NCBI RefSeq assembly: GCF_025717605.1
Contig: NZ_JAJIRQ010000001.1
Coordinates: forward strand, 709,716 to 773,715
Direction: 5' to 3'
Source: Paucibacter sp. TC2R-5
GTDB taxonomy: Bacteria; Pseudomonadota; Gammaproteobacteria; Burkholderiales; Burkholderiaceae_C
Length of the DNA: 64,000 nucleotides
Shown here: piece by piece, positions 53,220 through 63,822 of the stretch
How positions within the stretch are numbered: position 1 is the stretch's first letter
How the letters are laid out: every line of letters starts with the position of its first letter
The notes under the pieces: model-generated
Databases searched by the model: none
The model's input: the letters and a program-made list of their open reading frames with translations, nothing else
Told to the model about the DNA's origin: nothing
Made by a program: the position numbers and the translations under genes

Positions 53220-56200
53220 TCAAGCCAAGTTGCGCAGCTCGCGCAGTGCAACCGACAGCATGGCCAGATCCACCGCCTTGGCTTCGCTGAATTCGCCCAA
53301 GAGCTTGTGCGCGCGCTCCAGTGCGTCTTGGTTGCGGGTGGTCCAGTTGCTGAGCAGTTCGGGCGCGGCTTGCCCTTCACCTTGCCCCAGCACATCCAAG
53401 GCGATAGCGCGTTGCAGACCGGACAGATCGTCGCCCAGCGCGGCCTTGGCCTGCGTCTGCCAATAGCTGTCTGCGGCCAAGGCATCGATCTGTTGGCGCA
53501 GGCGCTCCAGGCCGAGCTTTTGACCTAGCTTGGCGTGGACCTCGCAAACGACTTCCAGCGAATGCTGGGTGGCATCGGCGATCTCGGCGATATCGAGCGC
53601 CGCAAACAGCTCCTCGGCATGGCTGACGTCGCGCGCAATGTCGATCGGCACACCCGCCGCGACCCGCGCCGCAGCCCGCGCCGAGAGATCGTTGTGCTGA
53701 ACCAAGGTGGTGCGCAAGACCTCCACCGCAGGTGCAAAGCGCTTGATCACCTGCTCCATCGGCTCGGCCAGGCGGCGCGAGCGCAGGAACCAGTTGGTGG
53801 CATGCGCGCCCAAGCGACCCAACTCGTCGATCATGTCGGCTTGCACCTCGTCTGCGACCTGATTGTCCAGCGCCTCGATCTTCAGCCACAGCGGCACATA
53901 GCCGAAGACCTCGCGGGTGGCCAGGTAGGCGCGCACGATTTGCGCCGGCTTAGCGCCGCTGGATTCACTCAGCCGGTGCACAAAGGTAGCGCCGACACGG
54001 TTCAACATGCTGTTGAGCACGTGGGTGACGATGATTTCACGCTTGAGCGGGTGGCGCGGGATGTAGGCGCCGAACTTCTCGCGCAGCAGCGCAGGGAAGT
54101 AACGCTCTACCGCAGTACCAATCCAGCTGTCCTCAGGCAGATCGGAGCTCATCAACTCGTCGGACAACCACATCTTGCTATAAGCCAGCAAAACCGCCAT
54201 TTCGGGTGTGGTCAGGCCGACGCCGCGTGCCTTGCGTTCCTTGATCTGGTCATCGGTGGGCAAGAACTCGATCGCCCGGTTCAAGCGCCCGGCACGTTCC
54301 AGGAAGCGGATAAAGCGCGCCTGCTGGTCAATCAGCGCCGCGCCTTGGCGGTTGGCGATCGACAGCGCCTGGGTCTGGAAGTAGTTGTCACGCAGCACCA
54401 GCGACGCCACCTCGTCCGTCATCTGCGGCAGCAAGGTATTGCGCTGCTTCAGCGTCATCTCGCCGTCGCCCATGGCCAGACCCAGCAAGATCTTGATATT
54501 GACCTCATGGTCCGAGGTGTCCACGCCGGCCGAGTTGTCGATCGCATCGGTGTAGATGCGCACGCCGGCCAAGGCGGCCTCGACGCGCCCACGCTGCGTG
54601 CAGCCCAGGTTACCGCCTTCGCCGACCACCTTGCAGCGCAGCTCGGCGCCATTGATGCGCAAGGCATCGTTGGCGCGGTCGCCGACATCCGCGTGCACCT
54701 CGCTGCTGGCCTTGATATAGGTGCCAATGCCGCCGTTGTAGAGCAGGTCGACCGGCGCCTTCAAGATGGCACTGAGTAACTCGTTAGGGGCCAGGCGGTC
54801 GGCGCTGATACCGAGCACGGCCTGTGCTTGCGGTGAGATCGGAATCGATTTTTCCGAGCGCGCCCAGACGCCGCCGCCGGCTGAAATCAGCGCCGTTTCA
54901 TAGTCGGCCCAGCTGGAGCGCGGCAGCTTGAACAGGCGTTCGCGCTCGGCAAACGAGGCTGCTGCGTCCGGGCTTGGGTCGATGAAGACATGGCGGTGAT
55001 CAAAAGCGGCCACCAAGCGGATATGGGGTGACAGCAACATGCCGTTGCCGAACACATCGCCCGACATATCGCCTACGCCCACCACGGTGAACTCTTGGCT
55101 CTGCGTGTTGATGCCGATCTCGCGGAAATGGCGCTTGACCGATTCCCAGGCACCGCGTGCGGTGATGCCCATGGCCTTGTGGTCATAGCCGACACTGCCG
55201 CCCGAGGCGAAGGCGTCGCCCAGCCAATGGCCATACTCCAGACTGACGGTGTTGGCGTAGTCGGAGAAGGTGGCGGTGCCCTTGTCGGCCGCGACCACCA
55301 AGTACGGGTCATCCTCATCCAGACGCACGACCTGCGGCGGCGGCACGACCTGACCCCCCGCATAGTTGTCGGTCAGGTCCAGCAGCGCACGCAAATAGTC
55401 CTGGTAGCAGCTGATGCCTTCTTTCATGAAGGCTTCGCGATCAGACTGTGGCGGGGCCTTTTTCAATACAAAGCCGCCCTTGCTGCCCACGGGCACGATG
55501 ACGGTGTTCTTGACCATCTGCGCCTTCACCAGGCCCAGCACTTCGGTGCGGAAGTCTTCCGGCCGGTCCGACCAGCGCAAGCCGCCACGGGCGACCTTGC
55601 CGCCGCGCAAATGGATGCCTTCAAAGCGCGGCGAGTAAACCGAAATTTCGTACAGCGGACGCGGCTCCGGCAGGCCGGGGATCTTGGCCGAATCGAGCTT
55701 GAAGCTCAAGAAACTGCGGCGCGGGCCGGCTGCACCGCTGTGGCCGACGCCGGTGCGCCAGAAGTTGGTGCGCAGCGTGGCCTGCATCAGGGCCAGCAGT
55801 TGGCGCAAGACGCGGTCTTCTTGCAGATTGCTGACCTTCTCCAGCGCCTTCTCAATCCCGTTGACTTGTGCGTTAGCGCCCAGCTCATCATGGGCGACGG
55901 GGTCAAAGCGCAGCTTGAACAGCGTCACCAACATGCGCGCGATGCGGGGGTGCGCGGCCAAGGTGGCTTCGATGGTGGCTTGCGAGAGCGCAAAACCGAT
56001 CTGGCGCAAATACTTGGCATAGGCACGCAGCACGACGATTTCGTCGTTGGCAAGGCCTGCGCGCAGCACCAAACGGTTGAAGTCGTCGTTCTCGACCTCG
56101 CCGCGGAAGACGCGCGCAAAAGTGTCCTCGAACAAGCGGGCCAAGGCCTCGGGCTCGATCTCATCCGACACCGCTGCCTGCAGCTCAAAGTCATGCAGCG

Positions 56201-58061
56201 ACACGCTATTGCCTTGGCCGGCAGGGGCCGAGGCGTCGAGGATGCGGTGGTTGTGCTCGCCCAGCACGCGCACGCCCATATGCTCTAGCATCGGCAGGCT
56301 GTCGGACAAGACCACCGCCTGACCCAGGCGATAGACCTTGAAGCCCAGCGTGCCCGGCTCGGCGCCAAAGGGGCGGTACAGGGCCAGCGCCAGCGGCGCC
56401 TCCGGGCTCAGGCTGGCGAGCTTGACAACGTCGGGCACGGCCGCGCGCGCGCTGATGCGCTCGCGGTAGCCGGCGGGGAAGCCAGCTGCCCAGCGCTTGA
56501 ACAGCTCCAAGCCGCGCGCTTCGCCTTCGGCATCAACCAAGGCCTCGCGCAGGTCATCATCCCAGCGCCTTGCCGCAGCCGTCAGCTTGGCCTCGACATC
56601 CTTGCAATCAAACACAGGCACTTGGCCCGGCGTCGTGCGCACGGTGAAATGGATGCGCGCCAAGACCGCGTCGCTCAACTGCACATCAAACTCGGCGCTG
56701 CTGCCGCTGAAGACCTGCATCAGAATGGCCTGGAACTTGATCCGCATATCGGTCGAGTAGGCCTCGCGCGGCACATAGACCAAGCAGGAGAAGAAGCGGT
56801 CAAAGGGGTCGCGGCAAACGAACAGACGCAGGCGCTGGCGCTCACCCAAGGCGAGGATGCCCAGCGCGGTTTCATACAGCTCGTCGTTGGAGATTTGGTA
56901 GAGATCGTCGCGCGGATAAGTCTCCAAAATATGCTGCAAGGCCTTGGCCAGATGGCCGCCCGCAGGCAAGCCGGCGCGCTGTGTGATGGCGCCGACGCGG
57001 CCGCGCAGCAGCGGGGTCTCGGAGACGCGCGCGCTGTAGGCGGTAGAGGTAAACAAGCCGATGAAGCGGTGCTCGCCCGTCACTTCGCCGGCGGCGTTGT
57101 AACGCTTGATGCCGACGTAGTCGGTGTAGCCCGCGCGGTGCACGGTGGAGCGGGTATTGGCCTTGGTGATGACCAGCAATGGCGAGGGCGCACGTGCGAG
57201 GGCGCGGGCATTGGCGGGCAACATCGAGAAGCTGCTGGAGAGTTTTTCCTCCGACGTTTCTCTCAGCAGGCCCAGGCCGCTGCCGGAAATCAGGCGCAAG
57301 GCGTCGGCCCCCCCTTCGCTGACCAACTCGTGGCAGCGGTAGCCCAGCAGGGTCATGTGGTCGTCGGCCAGCCAATGCAAAAAGGCCAGGCTTTCTTGAA
57401 CTTCGGCTTTGTCCAGTGCAGCCGGTGCTTGCTCAAGCTCTGTGATGGCCGCGTGCAAGGCGCCGACCATGGGCTTCCAGTCCTGCACGGCCGCGCGCAC
57501 GTCGCCGAGCACACGCTCAATGCCGGCCAGCAATTCATGGCGCTGCCCGGCATCGATGATGCGGTCAACCTCGATATGCATCCAGGACTCGCGCTTGAGC
57601 CCCGGCGCGTCAGTCGCCTCGCTGCGTGGGCGGATGGCCAGCAGTTGGCCGTCGGCGTCGCGCTCCACGCCAAAAATCGGATGCACGATCAGGTGCAAGG
57701 TTAGGCCTTGGCGATTGATCTCGATGGTCGTGGTGTCGACCAAAAACGGCATGTCATCATTGATGATGTCGATCACCGAATGGCGCGAGGCCCAGCCGTT
57801 GTCGGCGACGCTGGGGCTCAAGACCCGCGCCAGGGTCTGGCCGGGCTGGCGCTTGGCGCCGAACTGCAGATGCGAGAGCAGGGCGCCCAGCAGGTCTTCG
57901 GGTGTGCGGGCCAGCAGGTCTTCGGTGTCGACGCGGCGGAAATACTCGCGCCCGAAGCTTTCTATCATCGCCGCTTGTTCGGGCGTTTTTTGACGCGTGG
58001 CGGCCAGCGCCAGCACCGCATCGATCCGTTCGCTCTGTAGGGCGTTGAGAGGTTCAGTCAT
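53220..58061 (-). CDS. gdhB: NAD-specific glutamate dehydrogenase, 180-kDa class
   Basis: Very large catabolic glutamate dehydrogenase (1613 aa) that turns glutamate into 2-oxoglutarate and ammonium. The N-terminal half holds regulatory ACT-like domains (VDTTTIEINRQGLTLHLIVHP). The catalytic dehydrogenase core lies around residues 750-1150, with KGGKVARGGLRWSDRPEDFR, PVGSKGGFVLKK and the Rossmann VVGVGDMSGDVFGNGMLLS segment. A long helical C-terminus follows. The start MTEPLNALQSER fits the family. No breaks in the frame. Probable local promoter in 58062-58197. The name gdhB follows Pseudomonas use. Confidence 0.95.
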   Translation of the reverse strand: MTEPLNALQSERIDAVLALAATRQKTPEQAAMIESFGREYFRRVDTEDLLARTPEDLLGALLSHLQFGAKRQPGQTLARVLSPSVADNGWASRHSVIDIINDDMPFLVDTTTIEINRQGLTLHLIVHPIFGVERDADGQLLAIRPRSEATDAPGLKRESWMHIEVDRIIDAGQRHELLAGIERVLGDVRAAVQDWKPMVGALHAAITELEQAPAALDKAEVQESLAFLHWLADDHMTLLGYRCHELVSEGGADALRLISGSGLGLLRETSEEKLSSSFSMLPANARALARAPSPLLVITKANTRSTVHRAGYTDYVGIKRYNAAGEVTGEHRFIGLFTSTAYSARVSETPLLRGRVGAITQRAGLPAGGHLAKALQHILETYPRDDLYQISNDELYETALGILALGERQRLRLFVCRDPFDRFFSCLVYVPREAYSTDMRIKFQAILMQVFSGSSAEFDVQLSDAVLARIHFTVRTTPGQVPVFDCKDVEAKLTAAARRWDDDLREALVDAEGEARGLELFKRWAAGFPAGYRERISARAAVPDVVKLASLSPEAPLALALYRPFGAEPGTLGFKVYRLGQAVVLSDSLPMLEHMGVRVLGEHNHRILDASAPAGQGNSVSLHDFELQAAVSDEIEPEALARLFEDTFARVFRGEVENDDFNRLVLRAGLANDEIVVLRAYAKYLRQIGFALSQATIEATLAAHPRIARMLVTLFKLRFDPVAHDELGANAQVNGIEKALEKVSNLQEDRVLRQLLALMQATLRTNFWRTGVGHSGAAGPRRSFLSFKLDSAKIPGLPEPRPLYEISVYSPRFEGIHLRGGKVARGGLRWSDRPEDFRTEVLGLVKAQMVKNTVIVPVGSKGGFVLKKAPPQSDREAFMKEGISCYQDYLRALLDLTDNYAGGQVVPPPQVVRLDEDDPYLVVAADKGTATFSDYANTVSLEYGHWLGDAFASGGSVGYDHKAMGITARGAWESVKRHFREIGINTQSQEFTVVGVGDMSGDVFGNGMLLSPHIRLVAAFDHRHVFIDPSPDAAASFAERERLFKLPRSSWADYETALISAGGGVWARSEKSIPISPQAQAVLGISADRLAPNELLSAILKAPVDLLYNGGIGTYIKASSEVHADVGDRANDALRINGAELRCKVVGEGGNLGCTQRGRVEAALAGVRIYTDAIDNSAGVDTSDHEVNIKILLGLAMGDGEMTLKQRNTLLPQMTDEVASLVLRDNYFQTQALSIANRQGAALIDQQARFIRFLERAGRLNRAIEFLPTDDQIKERKARGVGLTTPEMAVLLAYSKMWLSDELMSSDLPEDSWIGTAVERYFPALLREKFGAYIPRHPLKREIIVTHVLNSMLNRVGATFVHRLSESSGAKPAQIVRAYLATREVFGYVPLWLKIEALDNQVADEVQADMIDELGRLGAHATNWFLRSRRLAEPMEQVIKRFAPAVEVLRTTLVQHNDLSARAAARVAAGVPIDIARDVSHAEELFAALDIAEIADATQHSLEVVCEVHAKLGQKLGLERLRQQIDALAADSYWQTQAKAALGDDLSGLQRAIALDVLGQGEGQAAPELLSNWTTRNQDALERAHKLLGEFSEAKAVDLAMLSVALRELRNLA

Positions 58062-58197
58062 TGCTTGTCTCCTAGGAATCAGTAAGGCCGTGGGCTCGTG
58101 GCCATGCTCAGCTTGTGCCCGGCAGTGTGCCTCAGGCGGCAGGCGCCAAAGGGTCTGGCTGTCTGAAAAACCCCTCTATATGCATTTTCTGCATTGC

Positions 58198-59910
58198 CTA
58201 TGTACTTCGGCAATGTTGCCCGGCAATCCAGGCGTCCACCTTGCGGTCCAGCAGATCCAGCGGCAGTGCGCCGCCATCCAGCAGCATGTCGTGATAGGCC
58301 CGGGCATCGAATTTTTGAGCCAGCGCCGCCTCGGCACGAGCCCGCATCGCCAGCACCCGCAGCTGGCCAATCTTGTAAGACAGCGCTTGGCCCGGCCAGC
58401 CGATGTAACGGTCTACTTCGTTGACGATATCGACCTCGGTCTTGGCCGCATTGGCGCGGAAGTAGTCAATCGCCTGCTCGCGTGTCCAGCGTTTGGCGTG
58501 CAAGCCGGTGTCCACCACCAAACGGACCGCCCGCCACATGTCATAGGTCAGCTGGCCAAAATGTGAATAGGGGTCTTGGTAGAGCCCCAGCTCGAAACCG
58601 AGCTTTTCGGCATACAGCGCCCAGCCTTCGAGGTAAGCGTTGTAGCCGGCAAAGCGGCGGAATTTGGGCAGGTCTTGCTGCTCTTGTGCCAAGGCAATCT
58701 GCAAGTGGTGGCCAGGCATCGCCTCATGGGCGGTCAGCACCTCGATCTCGTAGATTGGCCGCATCTCGGGGCGGTAAAGATTGACGTAGTAATAACCGGC
58801 GCGTCGGCCGTCGTCGGACGGGCCGCTGTAATAAGCGGCAGTGGTGTTGGGCGCGCTGGTAGCGGGAATAGCGCGTACACCGTAGGGCGTGCGCGGCAGC
58901 TTGCCGAAGAGTTTGGGTAACTCCGGCTCGATCTTCTTGGCCGCCAGCACGTAGGCGGTGAACAGCTCTTGCTCGCTCTTGCAATAGAACTTGGGGTCGC
59001 TGCGCAGATGCTCGAAGAACTCGGCCTTGCTGCCGCCGAACTTGAGCTGATCCATCACCGCCTGCATCTCGCGGTGGATGCGTGCAACTTCATCCAAGCC
59101 GATCTGGTGGATCTGCTCGGCGTCCAGCGTGGTGGTGGTGTGAAAAGCGATGCGGTTGGCGTAATAGGCTGCACCTTCTGGGCTATCCCAAATGCCGACC
59201 GTCTCGCGACAGGCGGGCAAATAGACTGCGGCAAAAAACTGCCTGAACTGCCGGTAAGCCGGCACGACTTGCTCGCCGATGATCTGACGCGCCGCTTCCT
59301 GGAGCCGCGCTGTTTCGACGGCGCCGATGCGAGGCGGCATTTGTCTGAAGGCGCTGAAGAAGGGGCTTTGCTCAGGGTCGTCTACCACTTGCAAATCCAG
59401 CTGCGGCATCACGCGCTGCATCAACAGGCGGGGCTGCGTGCGGCCGCTACTGGCCGCGTCGCTCAGCAGCGCTTCGTACTGAGCGAGGTAGGCGGGCAGG
59501 CCGCGCATGCGTTGCAGCCAGATCTCGAAATCCGCTGCCGAATCCAGCGGCATGAATTCCGCAATTTCATTCAGCGACTGCGGCCCTTCGCGCGCGGAAA
59601 TTGCCCAGGCCAGCGGCTGAAAAGCTGCAACGGCCAAACGGGCCTGCAATTCGTACTTGAAGAGCTGGGCGTTCAGCTGCTCCTCGGTTGGCAAACCGGC
59701 CTCCATTAAGGCATCCAGCTCGGCAAGCGCAGCTTGATTGGCGGTGGTGCTGCGGGCTTGTGCGGCGGGGCTCAAATCCGGCCACAAGGCATTGAAGCGC
59801 GCATCGCCGATGTAACTCGCCTGCAGCGGGTTCTCCGCCAACTCGCGTTCCCAACAAGCATCAAACAAGGCGTGCAGGCGCTGCACCGAGGGGCTCAAGG
59901 TTTGGGTCAT
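58198..59910 (-). CDS. DUF885-family protein with zinc-peptidase-like motif
   Basis: 570-aa protein of the DUF885 family. The conserved HEAMPGHHLQ at residues 395-404 resembles a HExxxH zinc site, and YLEGWALYAEKLGFELG and MWRAVRLVVDTGLH are further family landmarks. These proteins are often called hydrolases or carboxypeptidases, but few have been tested. Start at 59910 (MTQTLSPSVQRLHALF) was chosen over the in-frame start 23 codons upstream as the latter adds a non-conserved basic stretch. Unlike many relatives it has no obvious signal peptide. Confidence 0.87.
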   Translation of the reverse strand: MTQTLSPSVQRLHALFDACWERELAENPLQASYIGDARFNALWPDLSPAAQARSTTANQAALAELDALMEAGLPTEEQLNAQLFKYELQARLAVAAFQPLAWAISAREGPQSLNEIAEFMPLDSAADFEIWLQRMRGLPAYLAQYEALLSDAASSGRTQPRLLMQRVMPQLDLQVVDDPEQSPFFSAFRQMPPRIGAVETARLQEAARQIIGEQVVPAYRQFRQFFAAVYLPACRETVGIWDSPEGAAYYANRIAFHTTTTLDAEQIHQIGLDEVARIHREMQAVMDQLKFGGSKAEFFEHLRSDPKFYCKSEQELFTAYVLAAKKIEPELPKLFGKLPRTPYGVRAIPATSAPNTTAAYYSGPSDDGRRAGYYYVNLYRPEMRPIYEIEVLTAHEAMPGHHLQIALAQEQQDLPKFRRFAGYNAYLEGWALYAEKLGFELGLYQDPYSHFGQLTYDMWRAVRLVVDTGLHAKRWTREQAIDYFRANAAKTEVDIVNEVDRYIGWPGQALSYKIGQLRVLAMRARAEAALAQKFDARAYHDMLLDGGALPLDLLDRKVDAWIAGQHCRST

Positions 59911-60064
59911 ATTGAACGGGCCTTGACGGCGCGTGTTGGGTTGTTTTTGGCTGAATGACGCCTGCGCATTCTTGCCCATTTTGTACGCGGCAAAACCGCC
60001 GGCTTGGGAAAACCCTCGGTGCTTTGCGTCCTGCCGCGTCTGTGGCCTGATCTAGACTGAGTCC

Positions 60065-61003
60065 ATGCATGAAGACTTCGAGCCCCGACTTGTGAGCCGC
60101 CGCCAGGCGCTCACTGCCACTGTGGCCTCTGCCGCCACCTTGTATGCAGCGCCATGTATGGCAGCCACCAAGGGCGAGCCGGTGACGGTCCAGCACGATA
60201 TGCAGCCTCTGCAAGGCGAGGCCGATTCTTTTCCCTTGGCGGTACTGACCCTGTTGATGGACAAGACCATTGCCAGCTACGGCCCCTATCAATTCGAAGC
60301 GCTGCCGCCGCGCGACAGCATCACCCAGAGTCGCACGATGTTGGAGTTGCGTGCGGGCAGTTTGGATGTGGTGGCCAGCATGAACTCGCTAGCGCGTGAG
60401 GCCGACGGCATCCAGGTGCGCGGCTGTCTGAGGCGTGGCTTGAACGGCTTGCGCTTGCCGGTCTGCTTGGCCAGCCGGCAGGCCGAGCTTGAGGGCATCA
60501 AGGACTTGGCGCAGGCCAAAAAATTACGCGTCGCGCAGGTCTCGCATTGGCCCGACGCCACGGTGCTGGAGCGCAATGCCTGGCCGGTGCAGCGGATTCA
60601 GAGGCTCGGCGTTTTCGATGCGATGTTGGAGCTGGGGCGCTTCGATGTTTTTCTGCTGGCCTCGGATGAGGCTTTCGGCATCGTGCAGGCCCTGCCCAAA
60701 CTGGTGGTGCTCAAGCAATGGCTGGTGGCCTACCCGTCCACCTTTGCCTTTATGGTCAACCATGCGCGGCCCGAACTGGCCAAACGCCTGCGCCATGGCT
60801 GGAAGCTGGTGCAGGCCGACGGCAGCTTTGAGGCCTTGCACGACAAGGCCGTGGGTTGGCAGGTCAGGCAGGCGCATCTGGCCGAGCGGCGCTGGCTGAT
60901 CCTGAACAACCCGGACCAGCCGCCGCCGGCACTGCTGCAAGATGCCAAACTCTGGCATCCGCTGGTGCGGCAGCGCTTGATCGAGCCCTTGTTGAAGGGC
61001 TGA
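60065..61003 (+). CDS. Exported solute-binding-protein-like protein
   Basis: 312 aa. The N-terminus has SRRQALTATVASAATLYAAPCMAA, a signal peptide with a twin-arginine-like SRRQAL beginning. The body resembles extracellular solute-binding proteins of the amino-acid type, e.g. MLELRAGSLDVVASMNS and an LAQAKKLRVAQV strand that matches the second-lobe entry. No transporter permease or ATPase gene is nearby, so it may be an orphan binding protein or a sensor partner. Divergent from the DUF885 gene. Confidence 0.65.
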   Translation: MHEDFEPRLVSRRQALTATVASAATLYAAPCMAATKGEPVTVQHDMQPLQGEADSFPLAVLTLLMDKTIASYGPYQFEALPPRDSITQSRTMLELRAGSLDVVASMNSLAREADGIQVRGCLRRGLNGLRLPVCLASRQAELEGIKDLAQAKKLRVAQVSHWPDATVLERNAWPVQRIQRLGVFDAMLELGRFDVFLLASDEAFGIVQALPKLVVLKQWLVAYPSTFAFMVNHARPELAKRLRHGWKLVQADGSFEALHDKAVGWQVRQAHLAERRWLILNNPDQPPPALLQDAKLWHPLVRQRLIEPLLKG

Positions 61004-61009
61004 GCTTCG

Positions 61010-62689
61010 TTACAGCAAGTCAAGCACCGCGCCTGAACTGGCGCTGGATGCGTTCTTGGCGAACTTGGCCATCACGCCGCGGGTGTAGCGCGGTGCCGGC
61101 GCCACCCAGGCCGCGCGGCGACGTGCCAGCTCTTCCTCGCTGACATGCAGTTCCAGCAGCAGTTTGTGTGCGTCGATGGTGATGCGGTCACCTTCTTGCA
61201 CCAGCGCGATCACGCCGCCTGCGTAGGCTTCTGGCGCGACATGGCCGACCACCATGCCCCAAGTGCCGCCGGAGAAGCGCCCGTCGGTGATCAGCCCGAC
61301 GCTTTCGCCCAGGCCCTGGCCGATCAGGGCGCCGGTTGGCGCCAGCATTTCTGGCATGCCGGGGCCACCCTTGGGGCCCAAGTAGCGCAAGACCATCACA
61401 TCGCCGGCGACGATTTTCTCGGCCATGATCGCGGCCAGCGCCGATTGCTCGTCCTCAAACACCCGCGCCGGGCCGCTCATCACCGGGTTTTTCAGGCCGG
61501 TGATCTTGGCGACACAGCCTTCTGGCGACAGATTGCCTTTCAGGATGGCCAGATGACCTTCGGCATAAATCGGGTTGGTGACCGGGCGGATGACTGTTTG
61601 GTCGGCGCGCAAGTCCGGTACGTCGGCCAGGTTCTCGGCCACGGTCTTGCCGGTGATGGTCATCGCGTCGCCATGCAGCAGGCCGTGCTTGAGCAGCTCC
61701 TTCATCACCGCCGGGATGCCGCCAGCATGGTGCAAGTCAATAGCGAGGAATTGGCCGCTGGGCTTCAGATCGCACAGCACCGGCGTTTTGCGGCGCATGC
61801 GCTCGAAGTCGTCGATGCTCCATTCGACTTCGGCTGCATGGGCGATGGCCAGGAAGTGCAAGACCGCGTTGGTCGAGCCGCCGGTCGCCATGATGACGGC
61901 CACGGCGTTCTCGATCGCTTTCTTGGTCACGATATCGCGCGGCTTCAAATCCTTTTTGACCGCCTCAACCAAGACGGCCGCTGCTTTCTTGACGTTCTCG
62001 GTCACCTCGTCTTCGACGTTAGCCATGGTTGACGAGTAGGGCAGGCTCATGCCGAGCGCCTCGAAAGACGAGCTCATGGTGTTGGCCGTGTACATGCCGC
62101 CGCAGGAACCGCTGCCGGGGATGGCGCGCTTCTCGATCTGGCAGAAATCTTCCTCGCTCATCTTGCCGGCCGAGAACTGGCCGACCGCCTCGAACACGCT
62201 GACGATGTTGAGATCCTGGCCCTTGTACTTGCCCGGCAGAATCGTGCCGCCGTAGACATACAAGGCCGGCACATTGGCGCGCAACATGCCCATCATGCCG
62301 CCGGGCATATTCTTGTCGCAGCCGCCAATCACCATCACGCCGTCCATCCATTGGCCGCCGACGCAGGTCTCCACGCAGTCGGAGATCACTTCGCGCGAGA
62401 CCAGGCTGTACTTCATGCCTTCGGTGCCCATGGCCATGCCGTCCGAGATCGTCGGCGTGCCGAAAACCTGCGGGTTGGCGCCGGCTGCTTTGAGGCCAAT
62501 CACGGCTGCGTCGGCCAGCTTTTGCAAGCCGGAGTTGCAGGGCGTGATGGTCGAGTGGCCGTTGGCAATGCCTATCATCGGCTTGCCGAAGTCGCTTTCC
62601 TGGTAGCCCATGCCGTAATACATGGAACGGTTCGGCGCGCGGGCAACGCCCTCGGTGATGTTCTTGGAGCGGCGGTTGGCAGCGGTCAT
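61010..62689 (-). CDS. ilvD: Dihydroxy-acid dehydratase
   Basis: Fe-S enzyme of valine, leucine and isoleucine synthesis. Start at 62689 ([20 protein letters not shown]) is the family N-terminus; the frame is open 27 codons more. Cluster Cys residues are in [10 protein letters not shown] and [13 protein letters not shown], with a further Cys in the N-terminal TPCNSGL. The C-terminus has [23 protein letters not shown]. 559 aa. It is divergent from a LysR regulator, with 107 bp between, a typical arrangement for control of ilvD. Confidence 0.96.
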   Translation of the reverse strand: MTAANRRSKNITEGVARAPNRSMYYGMGYQESDFGKPMIGIANGHSTITPCNSGLQKLADAAVIGLKAAGANPQVFGTPTISDGMAMGTEGMKYSLVSREVISDCVETCVGGQWMDGVMVIGGCDKNMPGGMMGMLRANVPALYVYGGTILPGKYKGQDLNIVSVFEAVGQFSAGKMSEEDFCQIEKRAIPGSGSCGGMYTANTMSSSFEALGMSLPYSSTMANVEDEVTENVKKAAAVLVEAVKKDLKPRDIVTKKAIENAVAVIMATGGSTNAVLHFLAIAHAAEVEWSIDDFERMRRKTPVLCDLKPSGQFLAIDLHHAGGIPAVMKELLKHGLLHGDAMTITGKTVAENLADVPDLRADQTVIRPVTNPIYAEGHLAILKGNLSPEGCVAKITGLKNPVMSGPARVFEDEQSALAAIMAEKIVAGDVMVLRYLGPKGGPGMPEMLAPTGALIGQGLGESVGLITDGRFSGGTWGMVVGHVAPEAYAGGVIALVQEGDRITIDAHKLLLELHVSEEELARRRAAWVAPAPRYTRGVMAKFAKNASSASSGAVLDLL

Positions 62690-62760
62690 GAGCGTGGTCT
62701 CCGGTTCTTGAAAAGCTGGGATGCTGGCAGTATGCGTTGGCGTTGACTGTTGTTCAAATA

Positions 62761-62782
62761 TATTATTCACTTCTGATTAATA
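62761..62782. promoter_or_regulatory. Candidate LysR operator between ilvD and the LysR gene
   Basis: TATTA (62761-62765) and TAATA (62778-62782) form an inverted repeat around 12 bp in an AT-rich island within GC-rich DNA, close to the T-N11-A form of LysR boxes. Position between divergent genes fits regulation of both. Confidence 0.5.
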
Positions 62783-62796
62783 CAATTGGCATATCA

Positions 62797-63687
62797 ATGA
62801 TTGAGTTGCGAACGCTGCGCCAGTTTGTAGCCGTGGCGGAAGAACTGCATTTCGGGCGCGCCGCCGAGCGCCTGCACATGACGCAGCCCCCCTTGACGCA
62901 GGCGATACAAAAGCTGGAGGGCAGCCTGGGCGCGCCCCTGTTCGAGCGCAGCAGCCGCTCGGTCGCCTTGAGCGCGGCCGGCCTGGGCCTGCTGCCGCAG
63001 GCGCGCGCCATCTTGGCGCAGGCCGAGGCCTTGCCGGCTTTTGCGCAGGCGGCGGCGCGCGGCAGTCGCGGCCGGCTGCGCCTGGGCTTTATATCGACCG
63101 TAGGCTTTGGCGATTTGCCGCGCTGGTTGAGGTTGTTTCGCGAGGACTTCGCCGACATCGAATTGACCTTGCGCGAAGCGACCTTGGACGTGCAAATGCG
63201 TGAGTTCGCGCAGAACGATCTGGATGCCGGCTTCATCATCCATGCGCCCGGCGCTCAGCCGCCCGGCTTTGAGAGCTTGAGGATTTCCAGCGAGGCCATG
63301 GTGCTGGCGCTCAGCAGCGAGGAGTCCTTGGCGGTGAGCGCCAGCCTGGATGTACAGGCGGTGCTACGCCGGCCGCTCGTGATTTTCCCGCGCGAGATTG
63401 CGCCGTCCTTGTTCGATGCGCTGCTGGCGTTTTATCGCCAGCATGGCTTGGAGCCCCCGGTCGTGCAAGAGGCGATTCAGATGCAGACCATCGTCAATCT
63501 GGTTTCGGCCGGCATTGGCCTGGCCTGGGTGCCGGCCAGCGTGATGGCTTTTCAGCGCGCCGGCGTGGTCTACCGGCCTTTGCTTGGGGCGGCGCCGGTG
63601 TGTGAAACCAGCCTGATTTGGCGCCGCGACGCCGCACCGACGGTGCTGCGATTTGTCGAACATATTCAGCGTTTGATGCTGCCTTGA
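62797..63687 (+). CDS. LysR-family transcriptional regulator
   Basis: 296-aa regulator. The N-terminal winged helix-turn-helix is MIELRTLRQFVAVAEELHFGRAAERLHMTQPPLTQAIQKLEGSLG, followed by the linker helix and an effector-binding domain (~residues 90-295). Start at 62797 gives the canonical N-terminus; the frame is open 20 codons further up. Divergent position suggests it controls ilvD, itself, or both; the inducer is unknown. Confidence 0.93.
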   Translation: MIELRTLRQFVAVAEELHFGRAAERLHMTQPPLTQAIQKLEGSLGAPLFERSSRSVALSAAGLGLLPQARAILAQAEALPAFAQAAARGSRGRLRLGFISTVGFGDLPRWLRLFREDFADIELTLREATLDVQMREFAQNDLDAGFIIHAPGAQPPGFESLRISSEAMVLALSSEESLAVSASLDVQAVLRRPLVIFPREIAPSLFDALLAFYRQHGLEPPVVQEAIQMQTIVNLVSAGIGLAWVPASVMAFQRAGVVYRPLLGAAPVCETSLIWRRDAAPTVLRFVEHIQRLMLP

Positions 63688-63822
63688 GTTCGAACCAGCG
63701 TCTGAAGCGCTTGTTTCTGCACTTCGTCGCAGAACTTGCCTGGGCGCAGCGTGGATGCGCACAATCAAGACATACTCTCTTTGTCGAAATCACTTCAAAC
63801 TCGCTTCGAGTCATTTTTGCCT

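Noticed and set aside
58062-58197. TGCATTTTCTGCA palindrome upstream of the glutamate dehydrogenase gene
   Set aside because: Noted as a possible operator, but it is imperfect, single and matches no site I recognise.
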